32,875 nucleotides of DNA from an uncultured Spartobacteria bacterium (lineage in GTDB: Bacteria > Verrucomicrobiota > Verrucomicrobiia > Chthoniobacterales > UBA6821). The translations under genes were made by a program, and so were the position numbers. The notes under the pieces are model-generated. The model saw nothing but the letters and a program-made list of their open reading frames with translations. It had not been told where the DNA came from and ran no database searches. Positions 32,272 to 32,875 of the stretch are shown piece after piece. The DNA is taken from NCBI GenBank assembly GCA_903913785.1, contig CAIWMF010000166.1:1-32875 (forward strand), given 5' to 3'. Each line of letters opens with the position of its first letter. The first letter of the stretch is position 1.

Positions 32272-32875
32272 ATGGAACGAAAAAATGGCAATCACCAAGC
32301 ACGCATTACCGATTCTCCAGAACTACCATCTTATCTAGGCAATGTAGCCCGGCCTCCAATCGCTCTTAATAAGGCTCCAAGCCAGACTCGCCTCATTGTT
32401 GGGTTAGGTAATCCCGGCAAAGAGTACAATGGCACCAGGCATAATATTGGGTTCGCTATCCTTGATGCACTTGCAAAACGTCATGGGAGCAAATTTTCTT
32501 TTGAAGCAAAATGGAATGCAGAAGTAGCAAAAATTCCTGCCATTTCTACTTCTGCCTGTGATTTGCACCTCATGAAGCCAATGACTTTTATGAATTTGAG
32601 CGGGACTGCTGTTTCAGCCTATGTTCGCTTCTTTCATCTCAGTGCGTTAGAGACCTTGGTGGTTCTTGATGATGTTGCTCTGCCCTTGGGCAAATTACGT
32701 TTTAGAGGAGAGGGGAGTGCGGGAGGCCAACGTGGACTGGAATCGATTTTAACTCATTTTTCAACACAGGAAGTTCCCCGTCTACGTATTGGAGTGGGCT
32801 CTTCTCTCAAAACAAAAGAGATCCCTTCTAATCATTTATCTCACTATGTATTATCGCGTTTTAGCCAAGAAGAAT
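32272..32875 (+). CDS. pth: Peptidyl-tRNA hydrolase (C-terminus outside window)
   Basis: 201 residues are visible before the window ends. After an unusual 39-residue N-terminal extension, the enzyme starts at TRLIVGLGNPGKEYNGTRHN (Asn47, catalytic His57), followed by MKPMTFMNLSG (Asn108) and VVLDDVALPLGKLRFR (Asp134). The region equivalent to E. coli Gly-Gly-His113-Asn114 reads SAGGQRGLESIL, so the His-Asn pair is Gln-Arg. Pth recycles peptidyl-tRNA. The extension has no ATG, GTG or TTG nearer the conserved start, so it is probably translated; a sequencing or start error cannot be excluded. It is the last gene of the prs-rplY-pth cluster. Confidence 0.93.
   Translation, partial: MERKNGNHQARITDSPELPSYLGNVARPPIALNKAPSQTRLIVGLGNPGKEYNGTRHNIGFAILDALAKRHGSKFSFEAKWNAEVAKIPAISTSACDLHLMKPMTFMNLSGTAVSAYVRFFHLSALETLVVLDDVALPLGKLRFRGEGSAGGQRGLESILTHFSTQEVPRLRIGVGSSLKTKEIPSNHLSHYVLSRFSQEE

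Noticed and set aside
1-32875. tRNA, rRNA, CRISPR arrays, phage or transposase genes
   Set aside because: None were found on reading both strands; the spaced repeats are palindromic elements scattered over kilobases, not a regular array. No computational scan was run.

Overview
The window is a dense, mostly housekeeping stretch from a diderm bacterium: Tol-Pal component TolB, heptose genes for LPS, an L,D-transpeptidase lipoprotein and many exported proteins. Several traits fit the PVC superphylum, most likely Verrucomicrobiota: a prs-rplY-pth cluster, a Lys/Ala/Pro-rich histone H1-like protein, FGE/SUMF1-like exported proteins, a CysJ-like reductase without a flavodoxin domain, and an alkaline-phosphatase/TPR/sulfotransferase fusion. 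The phylum is inferred from gene content only; no rRNA is present. No tRNA gene, CRISPR array or transposase was found.

Layout. 1-7.9 kb, all minus: a CNNM/CBS (HlyC/CorC) membrane protein running off the left edge, a 360-bp gap with a palindromic element, rpsN, an M24 peptidase overlapping a 906-residue exported protein, an L,D-transpeptidase and a CysJ-like reductase. 8-13.2 kb: tolB (+) converges on brnQ (-), then a small exported protein (+) converges on a membrane HD phosphohydrolase (-), followed by a 480-bp repeat-filled gap. 13.3-20.5 kb: two overlapping exported proteins (-), hldA and gmhB (+), an FGE-like protein (-), an AraC regulator (+) and a GT9 glycosyltransferase (-). hldA, gmhB and GT9 point to heptose-containing LPS. 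20.6-25.9 kb (+): a 983-residue phosphodiesterase/TPR/sulfotransferase fusion, then yicC-gmk-coaC. 26-29.3 kb (+): histone-like gene, terminator, inositol-phosphatase, ispF, cysS. 29.5-32.9 kb (+): exported Ser/Pro-rich protein, prs, rplY, pth (cut by the right edge).

The most striking content is a family of interspersed palindromic elements of about 178-188 bp. The ends are inverted repeats (core CCGAATATTTCATACTGATC), and a small hairpin of the form GGGC-N-GTATG-NNNN-CATAC-N-GCCC sits at or near the centre. I see five full-length copies of at least three subtypes, plus six or more fragments and tips. Two full copies (183 bp, 61 codons) lie inside protein genes in the same orientation and frame. 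They add a nearly identical 61-residue peptide to two unrelated proteins, and in one of them the element joins a TPR region to a sulfotransferase domain. Other copies lie at gene ends and supply stop codons (gmhB, the 29.5-kb exported gene, the HD gene, the M24 peptidase) or a possible start codon (AraC). This behaviour resembles Rickettsia palindromic elements but the sequence is not one I recognise. It is the best candidate here for something undescribed.

Start codons are often uncertain because clear Shine-Dalgarno sequences are rare; where I moved a start, the entry says why.
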